Source: Asparagopsis taxiformis
Lineage: Eukaryota; Rhodophyta; Florideophyceae; Bonnemaisoniales; Bonnemaisoniaceae
Direction of reading: 5' to 3'
DNA length: 64,000 nucleotides
Assembly (NCBI GenBank): GCA_030407315.1
Contig: JALQPE010000933.1
Location: 1 to 64,000, forward strand
Part shown: piece after piece, positions 1 through 9,916 of the stretch
Numbering within the stretch: position 1 is the stretch's first letter
How the letters are laid out: every line of letters starts with the position of its first letter
Program-made: the position numbers and the translations under genes
Notes under the pieces: generated by a model
What the model saw: only the letters and a program-made list of their open reading frames with translations
Told to the model about the DNA's origin: nothing
The model's database searches: none

Positions 1-474
1 CCGCGCGACACGCGTCTGTTCCAGAATGGCAAATTCCATGCCAATGCGAACGTGACCGTGATCGACGGACTGCATGTCTCAATGCTATGCATAGCATTTG
101 CCGATGATTCACTCGCCCTCCACCCGTATGCACAGAACCAAGCTGCCACAGAGGCAAACCGCTTGCGCTGGGTTACTCAGCCTCTGGATGTGTACTACCT
201 TCGCCGCAAGGACAACAGTGATCTCCAGCCTCATGAGATCATCCACAAGAGTGCAGAGTCGAACCATACGACTGGGACGCAACTGACGGAGCGCTCCCTG
301 GTTCGAATCTTGTCGTCCATCCAGCAGTTCATCCGTACGATTGCTGTTGCAAAACGTGGAAAAACGCTGGCGACTTGCGTGAGTCTGATGTCATCCGAAC
401 ATGTTCGAGCGCAGTTTCATGGGGATGATGAATTCAACGAACACGGCCCGGCGGTGGACGCGTTTGGGCTATAG
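1..474 (+). pseudogene. ParB-like domain fragment, 5' end outside window
   Basis: The frame is open from base 1 and ends at a TAG near 472, so the start lies outside the window. It contains I-D-G-L-H at about 60-75, the position of the D-G-x-H-R signature of ParB/Srx-like folds, although the R is replaced by V. About 50 residues later a block with the spacing D-x3-L-x3-E-I-I-x3-A/S-x3-N can be aligned by eye with the same block of the ParB-like gene at 7022-8164 (M-E-D-V-L-x3-S-x3-N). This makes a ParB-like protein plausible. It lies 1.2 kb upstream of the oxygenase frame on the same strand and may be its N-terminal part. The stop at 474 is followed by further fragments in other frames, so I treat it as broken. 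It could also be one exon of an intron-containing gene. Confidence 0.4.
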
Positions 475-477
475 CAA

Positions 478-1657
478 CGCTGAAGCATCCTGTTCTCGAC
501 GAAGTGTTGCGTGAGCTGAACAATCCGAGCGCCGAGCGCCGAACAACGAGATTGGGATAACGCACCTGGACCACAAGATAGTGCGCGAGTTGCTGGAAGA
601 AACTTTTGTCTTCGTCTTGCGTGGTCTTTCGGAGTACTTGAACCCTGCTCATGGCGGACGTCCGGATGGACGCTTTGACGTGAACGACTTTTATACATAC
701 GTCCGTCGCGTGACTGCAATAGCAAATTCTCTGTACGCTGCGTTTGGCGCCCAAAGAGTATTATGCGCAAGTCATTTCTGAGCACAGAGATGGCAATTGG
801 GTCGGTTAAGCAGCCGAAGGAGTTGCAATGGCATCTCACCAATGCCATTGCAATGTATAGAGGGACGACCGGAGCAGTGAGGTTCGAATGCGACGGAGAA
901 CCACGCGTTTACAGGATTTGGAAACGAACTTGAAAGAGTTTTTCAATCCGACATTGAAGAAGAAGACTAAGGCTCGACGCAACGCCGCCCTTCTGCTGCC
1001 AATGTGAGACTCACTCACAAGAAGCAGCGGAATGTCGAACATGAGCCTGCTTCGCATGGCATCCGCCGCCGTTCACAGCGACTTCGCTCGACGGGGAGCA
1101 CACGCCTCGAGGAAGGAAGAGCCGGTTGTGGTACAACAATCCGCCGGGGAAGAAGAGCAGGCCGTTGTTGATAAACCCACCGATCAACAACAAGCCACTG
1201 CTTCCGGTGATGAGGTTGACGGAAGACTCCGCCCGTTCCCCCGATTCTGCCGTTGAGATTGTCCCCCAAGATAACCAACGTGCTGGTGCGACTCCCTCCA
1301 ACCAAGAATCTGTCCATACCGCTTCGGACGAGAAGACAAACAGGGTGCAGACGAGGGCCAAGTCGAAAGCAGGGGGTCCGCGAAGTGACAATTACATTCA
1401 CTGTTCCGGAAGGAGTGGAAGTCGATGAAGACGGTTACATCGTTCGTGACTCTCCTTCTGAGACGACCTCCTCTTCGACGACCGTATGCCGTCTCTTCTC
1501 TGACGATTTCGAAGACCGAGCCGAAGGGCATCATCTGGCGCAGCGTCCCGCGGATGTCATCGCATCGGTGAGGGTTGGCTGTCTGCCCCCGATTGAGCTC
1601 AGGTTGTTATTGGAGAGTGTGGAAATCGATGAGGAGGGCAGAGAGGTGAGGTATTGA
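478..1657 (+). pseudogene. Degenerate coding stretch between ParB-like and oxygenase parts
   Basis: No single frame stays open, but short pieces have protein-like composition. 581-781 starts R-E-L-L-E-E-T-F-V-F-V-L. A piece around 1100-1240 is rich in E, Q and D. 1385-1657 reads V-T-I-T-F-T-V-P-E-G-V-E-V-D-E-D and ends E-I-D-E-E-G-R-E-V. The pieces lie in different frames in consistent order between the ParB-like fragment and the oxygenase, as expected for a decayed linker of one gene. I recognise no domain here. Unrecognised introns are the alternative. Confidence 0.3.
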
Positions 1658-3030
1658 AGCAAGTGGCGATGGACCCTGTGTTTGAGGGGCTGCATATTCC
1701 GGAAGAACATCGGGCTCGTGTGCTATTCGAAATCGATCACGTCTATCCGATGTTCTTCGCAGCGTGGAAGATGGCTGCCAAGGCGATGTGTGAGCCTACA
1801 TCGACGTTTCTACCCTCGAGGCTGGACTTCGCTCAGGTTGCGCGAATGTCTACAAGCTGGAAGGATTCGTATGAGGCCGGCACTGGTATGGCGTACTTCC
1901 ACAATTGCCGAACGGAAATCAACGAGCGAGGGTATACGGTGATGCACAATTTCGCGGATGTAAGCTACCTAGATGCGTCGGACAAGTTCCCATTTGACTT
2001 GGGTCTCATGGAAGAAATTCCTAACCAGGAATTGTTTCGGTACTTTTTGGGAACGTGGGAGGGGGAGCAGGTGCACAAGGACCCTGGGAACCGGCAGCTG
2101 TGGAGTCCCATTGTCAATACGGGGGACGATGAAACAGACGAGAAGAACCGGAATGAGGGGAGGGCTCGCTTCACGTCTACGCGCCACTGCCTGGTTGACT
2201 ATGCCGAGAACGATGAGACGCATATCGACCGGTTCAAGTTTGTGACGCGGCGAGCCCTGCTGGATGTGTGGTTTGGGAATCCTTGTCCGGCTGACAGGGC
2301 TGGAGGAGTGCGGTTTACCGGGAGAAAAACTTGTCATGCCGGCATCTGGGGGACGGTTTTTGATAACGGGAAAGGGGTGTCCTCGGCAGGTCCCACACAA
2401 TGATTTCCCTGTTCCTCCTCGCGACCGCAAAGATCAACTTCCGGTTACTTTGTTATTGCCAACGGAGATGACCCATTCCCTATCTGGGTGTGTCCAGGGT
2501 CCCACAAGTACGTCTTTTCCAAAGCGCTGGAATTAGATATGTACGCCAAGACGATGAAGCTGAAGAAGGTAATCGTTCCGCCACGTTCAGTCTTCATCGG
2601 TCACGGCCATGTACAACATGCCGGGGCAGGGCATGTCGACAGAGTTGTGTCACACACGACAACGAGGTATCACACGTATTTCAGGAATGCGTCGTATCCG
2701 ATTCCCGACAATGTTTCGTTTGGTTTCATCAGGCGGTTGGGATTCGAAGAAGAAGTCATCGCCAATGCTCCGCGCCGGTCTGCAAGGCAAAGTCAACCGG
2801 CACCTGTCAATGTTCGCCACAAGACAGTTGTTCCCATCCCGGTCAAGAAAGATGGTAGGCCGAAGACAGGGCAGCTCCGAATGATGCGGATGAAGACGAC
2901 AGAACCTCGCAAGGATGTAATGCACACACCGAGTGTGGCCCCGGTAGTGCCTCTTCTGCCGGGACAACCTGGATATCTAGTTCACTATCATAGTGAGGAC
3001 GAAGAGGAAGAACAGTTTTCCGACGGCTAG
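1654..3030 (+). pseudogene. 2-oxoglutarate/Fe(II)-dependent oxygenase-like gene, frameshifted
   Basis: The region reads in frame 1 (1654 to about 2280), then frame 2 (about 2285-2440), then frame 1 again to the TAG at 3028-3030, which means two compensating frameshifts. It carries the signature of a double-stranded beta-helix dioxygenase. An H-N-D (HxD) iron-ligand pair lies at 2396-2404, a P-G-S-H-K-Y block at about 2497, a distal iron-ligand H within V-Q-H-A-G-A-G at about 2617, and an R in R-Y-H-T-Y-F at 2665, in the place of the 2-oxoglutarate-binding arginine. An upstream block with R-G-Y-T-V-M fits the usual N-terminal core strand. The C-terminal tail is basic, then acidic (E/D run before the stop), with no membrane segment. 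The family hydroxylates small molecules, protein side chains or nucleic-acid bases; the substrate cannot be told here. Frame changes suggest a pseudogene unless short introns were missed. Confidence 0.55.
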
Positions 3031-3199
3031 ATATCTTAACAACAACTACTTTAGCAAACAATTATCGAGAATATAATCATCTCCTTTATCACTTTCAATC
3101 TATGAACCTACTATAATGCACTTCCGTTCCATGCTTTCAAACTAGATTGTCCATTCCCTAGTGGGTTGGAGCATGATTCCAGGACGATTCCCTCACATC
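3031..3199. other. AT-rich spacer, nothing recognised
   Basis: This short AT-rich stretch follows the oxygenase stop codon. It may hold 3' untranslated sequence. I see no gene in it. Confidence 0.3.
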
Positions 3200-5215
3200 T
3201 CTAGACTCGATGGTCTATGCTAGAAATAGCAGAACAATTGGGTTTATACGTGCTTCATCGCCAACTTGCTTCTGGTAATGGCTGGACGTGCACGATACAC
3301 GATCAACCTGAAATGGACGTCCGGTGGATGTCCAACTCAGATGCATTCCTGGCCGGCCCAGAAATTCTACATTTCGGGGCTCAAAAAAATATTGCAAAAA
3401 ACATCGATTTGGGCGGTCGATTGTGCCGTACGGCACACCCCCATCTCAAAAACATGTTCACATGTGCATGTTTTTGAGAATAGCCCAAATTTTAATTCAA
3501 ATCAGGGTGTCTAATTTGGCCACAACGGCCCCAGGCACCGGAACCGCCGCCCCGAGCGGGGTCATCACTGGCTTCTGTAAGCACTAACTGTAAGGCTAAA
3601 TGGCGCCTAACGATGGGTCGATTCCAGGCTTCAAGCCTAAGTTATGCTAGGGTGACATCGTTTCCCCTGTTTCATCATGGTCCTGCCTTACTCCTCCACG
3701 ACAAACACTACTCACCCATCACGTTACTCGTATTCCGTGCACTTTGTATGAGTAGTGAACTCGCCTGCTTAGTTGCTGCAATGCGTGGATGTAGGCAGCA
3801 CACGACCAACCTGAAATGGACGTCCGGTGGATGTCCATCTCAGATGCACTGCTGGCCAGCCCAGAAATTCTACAATTTCGGGCACAAAAAATCTTGCAAA
3901 AATCAACGATTTGGGCGGGTCGATTGTGCCGTACGGCACACCCCCATCTCAAAAACATGTTCACATGTGCATGTTTTTGAGAATAGCCCAAATTTTAATT
4001 CAAATCAGGGTGTCTAATTTGGCCACAACGGCCCCAGGCACCGGCCACCGGCCCGATCGGGGCTATCACTGGCTTCTGTAAGCACCAACTGTAAGGCTAA
4101 ATGGCGTCTGACGAAGGGTCAATTTCAGGCTCAATACGCCAGGGACAGGTCTTGGTCCTTGTTCCATCATGGTCCCGCCCCGCTCTCTCACGACCAACCT
4201 GAAATGGACGTCCGGTGGATGTCCAGCTCGATTGCATTGCTGGCCAGCCCAGAAATTCTAAAATTTCGGGCACAGAAAAATTGCAAAAAACATCGATTTG
4301 GGCGGTCGATTGTGCCGTACGGCACACCCCCATCTCAAAAACATGTTCACATGTGCATGTTTTTGAGAATAGCCCAAATTTTAATTCAAATCAGGGTGTC
4401 TAATTTGGCCACAACGGCCCCAGGAACCGACCGCCGCCCCGAGCGGGGTCATCACTGGCTTCTGTAAGCACTAACTGTGAGGCTAAATGGCGCCGAAAGA
4501 TGGGTCGATTCCAGGCTTCAAGCCTAAGTTATGCTAGGTACGCATCTTCTTCCGTGTTTCATAATGGTCCCGCCTTACTCCCTCAACACAAACACTACTC
4601 ACCTATCACGTTACTCATATTCCGTGTACTTTGTATTAGTAGTGAACCCGCTGGCTTAGTTTCTGCAATGCGTGGATGTAGGCAGCACACGACCAACCTG
4701 AAATGGACGTCCGGTGGATGTCCAGCTCAGATGCACTGCTGGCCAGCCCAGAAATTCTAAAATTTCGGGCACAAAAAAATTGTAAAAAATCAACGATTTG
4801 GGCGGTCGATTGTGCCGTACGGCACACCCCCATCTCAAAAACATGTTCACATGTGCATGTTTTTGAGAATAGCCCAAATTTTAATTCAAATCAGGGTGTC
4901 TAATTTGGCCACAACGGCCCCAGGAACCGACCGCCGGCCCCGATCGGGGCTATCACTGGCGTCTGTAAGCACCAACTGTAAGCCGGAGCCGGCTGCCGCC
5001 CCGATCGGGGCTATCACTGGCTTCTATTAGCACCAACTGTAAGCCAAAATCGCGTCTCACGAAGGGTCGATTTCAGGCTCAACACGTCAGGGAAAGGTCT
5101 TGGTCCTTGTTTCATCATGGTCCCGCCCCACCCTCTCGCGACCAACCTGAAATGGACGTCCGGTGGATGTCCAGCTCGATTGCATTGCTGGCCAGCCCAG
5201 AAATTCTAAAATTTC
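3200..5215. repeat. Tandem array of five 390-500 bp units
   Basis: The same block begins (CAACCTGAAATGGACGTCC) at about 3304, 3807, 4195, 4695 and 5143, giving spacings of 503, 388, 500 and 448. Units of two lengths alternate. The first four contain the 14 bp palindrome GTGCCGTACGGCAC and an inverted repeat with CTCAAAAACATG and CATGTTTTTGAG arms. The fifth unit is cut short at about 5215. The ORFs of 60-130 codons in the array recur only because the DNA is repeated, and their frames are not kept apart by synonymous changes. I read this as a satellite-like array or a tandemly amplified non-autonomous element, not as genes. Confidence 0.85.
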
Positions 5216-5540
5216 CGAAAAATCAATTTGGTGGCCCAGCATCTCCTGTGCCGAAAATTCCCGCACTCAGTTCTGATATACGTCTAGACGTGTTTCCCAC
5301 TTGTACGCATCAGGGAAGGCGTCACGGAAGGTTGACACTACGCTACTTGTGTACCGCGTCGTCTGAAATAGCGAGTAGTGTTTGTTGTATAGTTGTGGAG
5401 TATGCGTCTAGTGGTTTGTAAAGCTTGCAGAACGGGATAGGGATGTGGGTGGCCCTATTTTATGAATACATGAGTACCAATATTCAGGGTTGACAAAGCG
5501 GAAAGGCATAGGCTCATACATGTTTGAGATTGCATAGTAG
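5216..5540. other. Intergenic, nothing recognised
   Basis: Unique-looking AT/GC-balanced DNA between the repeat array and the G-rich tract. I see no ORF with protein-like composition and no repeat. Confidence 0.3.
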
Positions 5541-6262
5541 AGAAAATATTTTCATCGAAATTTACATGGAGCTGATGGAGGTTTTAAGGATGAGGTATGA
5601 GAGGAAGAAAATTCTTCTGTGGTATGAGGATGTGTTCTGTGGGGGGATGGAATCTTGGGATGGTACAGGGGGAGGTGGAAATGTACGGAGTGCGGGTTTA
5701 GAATGGATTGTGATTCGGAGAGGAGTGCCGACAAGCATATTATGGGGATTGGGGAGACGCTGCGGGGTGTTGGGGTAGTGAGGGCGGAGGAGGTGTTTAG
5801 GTGGGACCGTAGGAGGGTGCGGTTGAAGGCGCCGAGAGGAGGGGTTTTTAGGAAAGTGAGGAGAAAGAAGGGGAGGGGGTGGCGTCTGTTCTGGCTGTGG
5901 TGAGTGGGGATGTGATGGAGAAGAAGGGGGTTATTGTATTTGGGGAGGGAGGGGAGTGGGAGGAAGGGTGCGAAGTGGGGGGTTGATATGTGTTTCAGAG
6001 CGGGGAGGTTTCTGGGGATACGGCGGGGGAGCCACCCCGCAGTGCGGGAGCGTGGGCCGGTGGTGGTGGTGTATACGGTATCGAAGATGCGGATGGCGTG
6101 GGGGCATGGAGCAGCTGAGGGAGGGAGGGGTGGAGCAGGTCGGGTACGGGATGGGGAGTGAGAGGTTTTGGAAGAGTAAGCTGCAGGGGAAGTTTGTGTA
6201 GAGGGCGAAGGAGAGGGGTTGAGGGTAGAGGAGAGAGGGTACTGAAGAACAATACGTTTCAA
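5541..6262 (+). pseudogene. G-rich tract with possible zinc-finger gene remnant
   Basis: The plus strand is strongly purine-rich with many GGGG runs. One frame near 5670-5850 reads W-K-C-T-E-C-G-F-R-M followed by S-A-D-K-H-I-M-G, a C-x2-C then H arrangement like a C2H2 finger, and then R-W-D-R-R-R-V-R-L-K. Other short pieces downstream (V-I-V-F-G-E-G-G-E-W near 5930; G-P-V-V-V-V-Y-T-V-S near 6055) look protein-like but lie in different frames. This may be a decayed gene. The long minus-strand ORF here is proline/serine-rich because of the base skew and is probably spurious. Confidence 0.25.
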
Positions 6263-6564
6263 AGGTGATGGGGGAGAGCATGGTCGAGGAGATAGGGGGT
6301 GTTTTGCCCTATTCTGAGGTAGTATGAGGACTGGTTATACGAAATCTGTACGGTAGAGCAGAAAAGTAGGTATGGAATGGAGGTGTGCACCGTGGAAGCG
6401 GGGATAGGTATCTGAAAATGCGTGCTAGAGTGGTATTGGGGGTGTTTGAGGTACAGTACGGGGGAGGTGAGCACCAACAGGAAGGGGGTGTGAGCGAGAG
6501 GATGAAAAAATTAAAGACGAAATTGGAGTCGACCGACAAGGAAAAATAGAGTGGTCGCCGTGAT

Positions 6565-6850
6565 GGATGCGGACATCCATGTCGAGCACGGCGGCAGAAA
6601 TTTCTGGGGTCGAAATTTTTGAATTTCTGAACCGGCGCCCGTCCTAGGTGGACATAGACATGGCGGAAGTCCATCCCGAGGGGGACATCCGTGGTACTAG
6701 AAACAATGAATGTCGCCCTAGTAATACTAGACGTACTAGACCGCATGGACGTCCGGTTCTAGGCGGACATCCAAAAATACTGGAGAACATGGACGTCCGC
6801 CTAGTAATACTAGGTGTACTAGAGGTTGTGGACGTCCGCGTCCATTTCCG
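6565..6850. repeat. Cluster of GGACGTCC / TACTAG words
   Basis: GGACGTCC or GGACATCC occurs repeatedly, interleaved with CTAGTAATACTAG-type words. The same words make up the array at 60326-61005 and the start of each unit at 3200-5215. This looks like a dispersed species-specific repeat family. No coding content is visible. Confidence 0.65.
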
Positions 6851-7021
6851 AGAACACAGACGTGTGATGGTGACTTCGGAGGAGTGGCTGATGCCACAGG
6901 GGCAGGAGCAGGAACGCTCCCTGCTGCTTTCTCGCTCTCCTTCCCCACATCTTTTGCGCCTTGACTGGCCGCAGTGGCAAGCACTGCATCGCCAGATGCT
7001 CCGGGAGGAGGGGGCGGAGTC

Positions 7022-8164
7022 TCACGATCCGGTGCAATGTTGAAACGTTGCAGGATGACGGTTTCGGAAATCTTCTCGGCGACGCTCGTGGTTCTTCTCC
7101 TGTTTCGGCACAGGTTCTTCTTCATATTGAACCATGCGCTTGAACACGGATTTCCAGGTCGGGATCATGTCCGTTCCATCCGGTTCGAGGTCCTCCAGGT
7201 CTGCCAGCTCGTCCGTAGTCATCCCAACCTTGGGTGCGACTTCACGGATTACCAGGTAGAAATCTCTGATGTAATTGAGATACACCCTGAGCTGGAGACC
7301 TGGGATGCGACCAAAGGACTGGAGCAATTTCACAGAGCGGTAGTGAATGCACCTTACCATCAGCTCACTGGCACGGTCCTCAGCCTTCGTGAACGCGGTG
7401 TCCTTCAGCACTAGAAGGCTGATTCCAACCTCATTTTCCTTCCTACCAGAGGCCATCTTGTACGCCTCGTACGTGCGTGGTGAACGTCTCATGTTCAGAG
7501 CCACATTGACGATAGACGTCACCGTACTCTTCCTGAGTATGCCACTGAAGTGACGCTGGAAGAACCAGTTACACAGCTGCGAAGCTGTCATACTGGAGAG
7601 TTTCCTTTCCCCTTCCTTCGTGTACTTCAAGTTGCAGTTGTATATGCTGATGATAGCATGAATACGGTCGCGGATGGTGGTCGGTAAAACCGTGTGCACC
7701 AGTTCGTTCAGCCGCTGACTCAGGTAGAGCACGTCTTCCATCGTCATGGCTTGTCCATCTGGCCTGAACGCTTCCTGAACAGGAACGCTGTCCACAATAG
7801 AAGCCAAACGTTAAACTCTTTCCGCTTTGGCTCGGACAAGAGCGCCACGACGATGGAGACCATCCGCGATGTAGAAGCGTGTTTCGTCGGACTCGTGGGC
7901 TAGACCAACGACAGTCACGGAGCCCACGGAAGAGGTCTGAAAGCCTTCAAGAACCATCTTCTGAAACAACACATCTACATGCGACTCATCAACCTCGCGC
8001 GATGTTTCTTCCGTGACATGAATGTCCGCAATCGGAAGTGTCATCTGCCGGAACTCGTAGTTCGCAAGCGTGCTACCAGCCCCGGGCATCGCGGGGACTG
8101 TCAGCTCCCGAGCTGGAGCGCGGGAAGATGCAGCTGCGAGACGAGAGCGTTGACGATGAGACAT
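7022..8164 (-). pseudogene. ParB-like protein gene with one in-frame stop
   Basis: Two minus-strand stretches, 8164-7811 and 7810-7022, lie in the same frame and are separated only by a TAA at 7813-7811. The best start is the ATG at 8164 with A at -3. Residues of the first part form a ParB-like N-terminal domain: I-A-D-I-H-V-T-E, then a strand/helix pair, then F-Y-I-A-D-G-L-H-R-R-G-A-L, carrying the D-G-x-H-R-R signature that in ParB binds and hydrolyses CTP. The second part is helical and ends in a basic R/K/E-rich segment. A further piece in a neighbouring frame (about 7125-6860: V-A-E-K-I-S-E-T-V-I-L, then a proline/alanine tail) looks like the original C-terminus after a frameshift. A CAA-to-TAA change would explain the stop. 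Programmed readthrough is possible but less likely given the frameshift. Confidence 0.55.
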
Positions 8165-8199
8165 GTTTGTGGGTGGGATAAACAAGCTCTTGAACTCTG

Positions 8200-8620
8200 A
8201 ACGGTGTATAGAGGTGAAGTGGGCACGAAAAGGGCAGGGAGTGAAGAGAAAGAGAGGGCACGGGAGAGCAAGGATTGAAGAGAGAGAGAGAGGGATGGGA
8301 CACTGTCACTGTGGGGAGACAGATGGATGCAAAGCGGGAGAAGCAGAGAGAGATGCGAAGAGCGAAGCTTGGAAAGCAGGGGGAGTTGGGCTGAAGCAGG
8401 GAGATGCACGATCTGAATTGCCTTTGAGGTGCTGGAGTACTACAAGGAGTAGTAGATGAGTAGCAGAGGAGAGTGACAGGAAATCGTGTAGACGTAACGT
8501 TTGGAAGGTTAACTGAAGGGGTGCGAATAAATTCGCGCCCATGCGCCAAAAGACTCACCGGTTGCGTTCAAATCAATCAGTACCCAATGAACAGTCGTGA
8601 AAAGAGTACAAGAAGGGGCG
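8200..8620. other. Purine-rich upstream flank, nothing recognised
   Basis: This lies upstream of the minus-strand ParB-like gene. It is A/G-rich on the plus strand with a GAGAGAGA run near 8280. It could hold the promoter of that gene. I see no clear TATA element or ORF. Confidence 0.3.
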
Positions 8621-9480
8621 TGAAATTAGGTAATTTTTGAGCCCAAAAAATTACCAAATTTTAGACCCGTCCGGCGCCCACCTGTTCCAGATTTGGACAA
8701 CCGCTCCTGCCCCAGGCTACGTCAAGTTCATGCATTCCATGCTTTACTGATGTTTCTAAACATTCCAAATGCTACGCTTCTTCGCTGGGTGGTCGTTGAC
8801 GAACATTAATGCGCCGTCAATTGACGGCGCATTGCAGCTCTGTTCAAAACCGAACCGGTATTACCATGACGTGCATCTATGTCCGTCTACTTCTCTCCTC
8901 ATACAATCCTGAACATCTAGTCATCGTGATGCATCGAGACAGTTGTGCACCAATAGTCGATAAACATAATTGCACCGAACTATAGAAGGTGCTGCCCACG
9001 TGGTGCTTACTCGTGGTGGTGTGTGTTCCATGGCATATGGTCGCTGGTACAAAGTAGGACGGAGTACGAGCCATACGGTCACTACGAGTGGGGCATAAAA
9101 TTTGGTAATTTTTTGGGCTTAAAAATTATCAAATTTTAGACTAGTCTGGCGACCGTCTGCACCAGATTTGGACAACCGCTCCTGCTCCACATTTCGTCTA
9201 GTCGTCGCATTCGATGCTTTAATGATGTATGTTTCTGAATATTCCGACGGTGTTCGTCGTAGTACATTGAGACTGTTGTGCACCAGCAGTCCAGAAACGT
9301 ATTTGAAAGGAACTATAGAAGGTGCTGCCCACGTGGTGCTGACTGATGGTGGTGAGTGTTTCATGGAATATGGACGGGAGCACAAAGCAGGGCGGTGTAC
9401 GAGCCATACGGTCACTACGAGTGGGGCATAAAATTTGGTAATTTTTTGGGCTCAAAAATTACCAAATTTTAGACTAGTCT
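8621..9480. repeat. Three copies of a palindromic AT-rich motif in a direct repeat
   Basis: The inverted repeat TTTGGTAATTTTT ... AAAATTACCAAA occurs around 8626-8662, 9101-9136 and 9434-9470. The first two copies are followed by related sequence containing CCAGATTTGGACAACCGCTCCTG, and the intervals share AACTATAGAAGGTGCTGCCCACGTGGTGCT. Spacings are about 475 and 333 bp, so this is a diverged tandem repeat. It lies upstream of the transposase frame at 9917 and might be subterminal repeats of that transposon. Confidence 0.75.
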
Positions 9481-9550
9481 GGAACTTCTCCGTGCCACTC
9501 CATGGAGTATAGTGTATGCACTGAGTGCTCTGTCTGCAGTTGCGAAGCTG

Positions 9551-9612
9551 CAAGAAACACTGTCGAGTAGTGAAGGAGAGGCATCTCCTTTACTACTTGA
9601 CAGTGTTTCTTG
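9551..9612. repeat. 62 nt near-perfect hairpin
   Basis: Two 29 nt arms are separated by a 4 nt loop (GGCA). The only two mismatches would be G:U pairs if the plus strand were transcribed. The size resembles a short-hairpin precursor. It lies about 300 bp upstream of the transposase frame. There is no evidence of expression. Confidence 0.8.
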
Positions 9613-9916
9613 CTAAGTCAACACTATAGGATGAATTACGATTCTGGTAAAAACTATGTCATTCTTTGAAGTTTTCAGTCTTCATGTGTACTCATCAGTA
9701 CTTTGCCCTATTTCCTGGCTTCCATGGAAATAGAGAACATGTTCTCTGCAACGACTGTAACGGTCAGCTCTGAGATCTCCCCTTCCAATTTCGTTCTTCT
9801 ACAGATTGATAGACTATAGAGATTTGTATCCTCATAATATAGAGCCGTCCGGCGTTTACCTCCCTTCCAAACAGCTGTTTGCAGCTAGGTGCTACCTCAA
9901 TCCAGGTTATCGAGAT
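9613..9916. other. Upstream region of the CACTA-like transposase
   Basis: AT-rich DNA. The downstream frame is open from about 9806, but the first ATG with a sensible context is at 9917. No terminal inverted repeat was found by eye. Confidence 0.3.

Noticed and set aside
5552..6262. A 236-codon minus-strand frame
   Set aside because: Proline/serine/threonine-rich because the plus strand is G/A-rich; no start context or domain.
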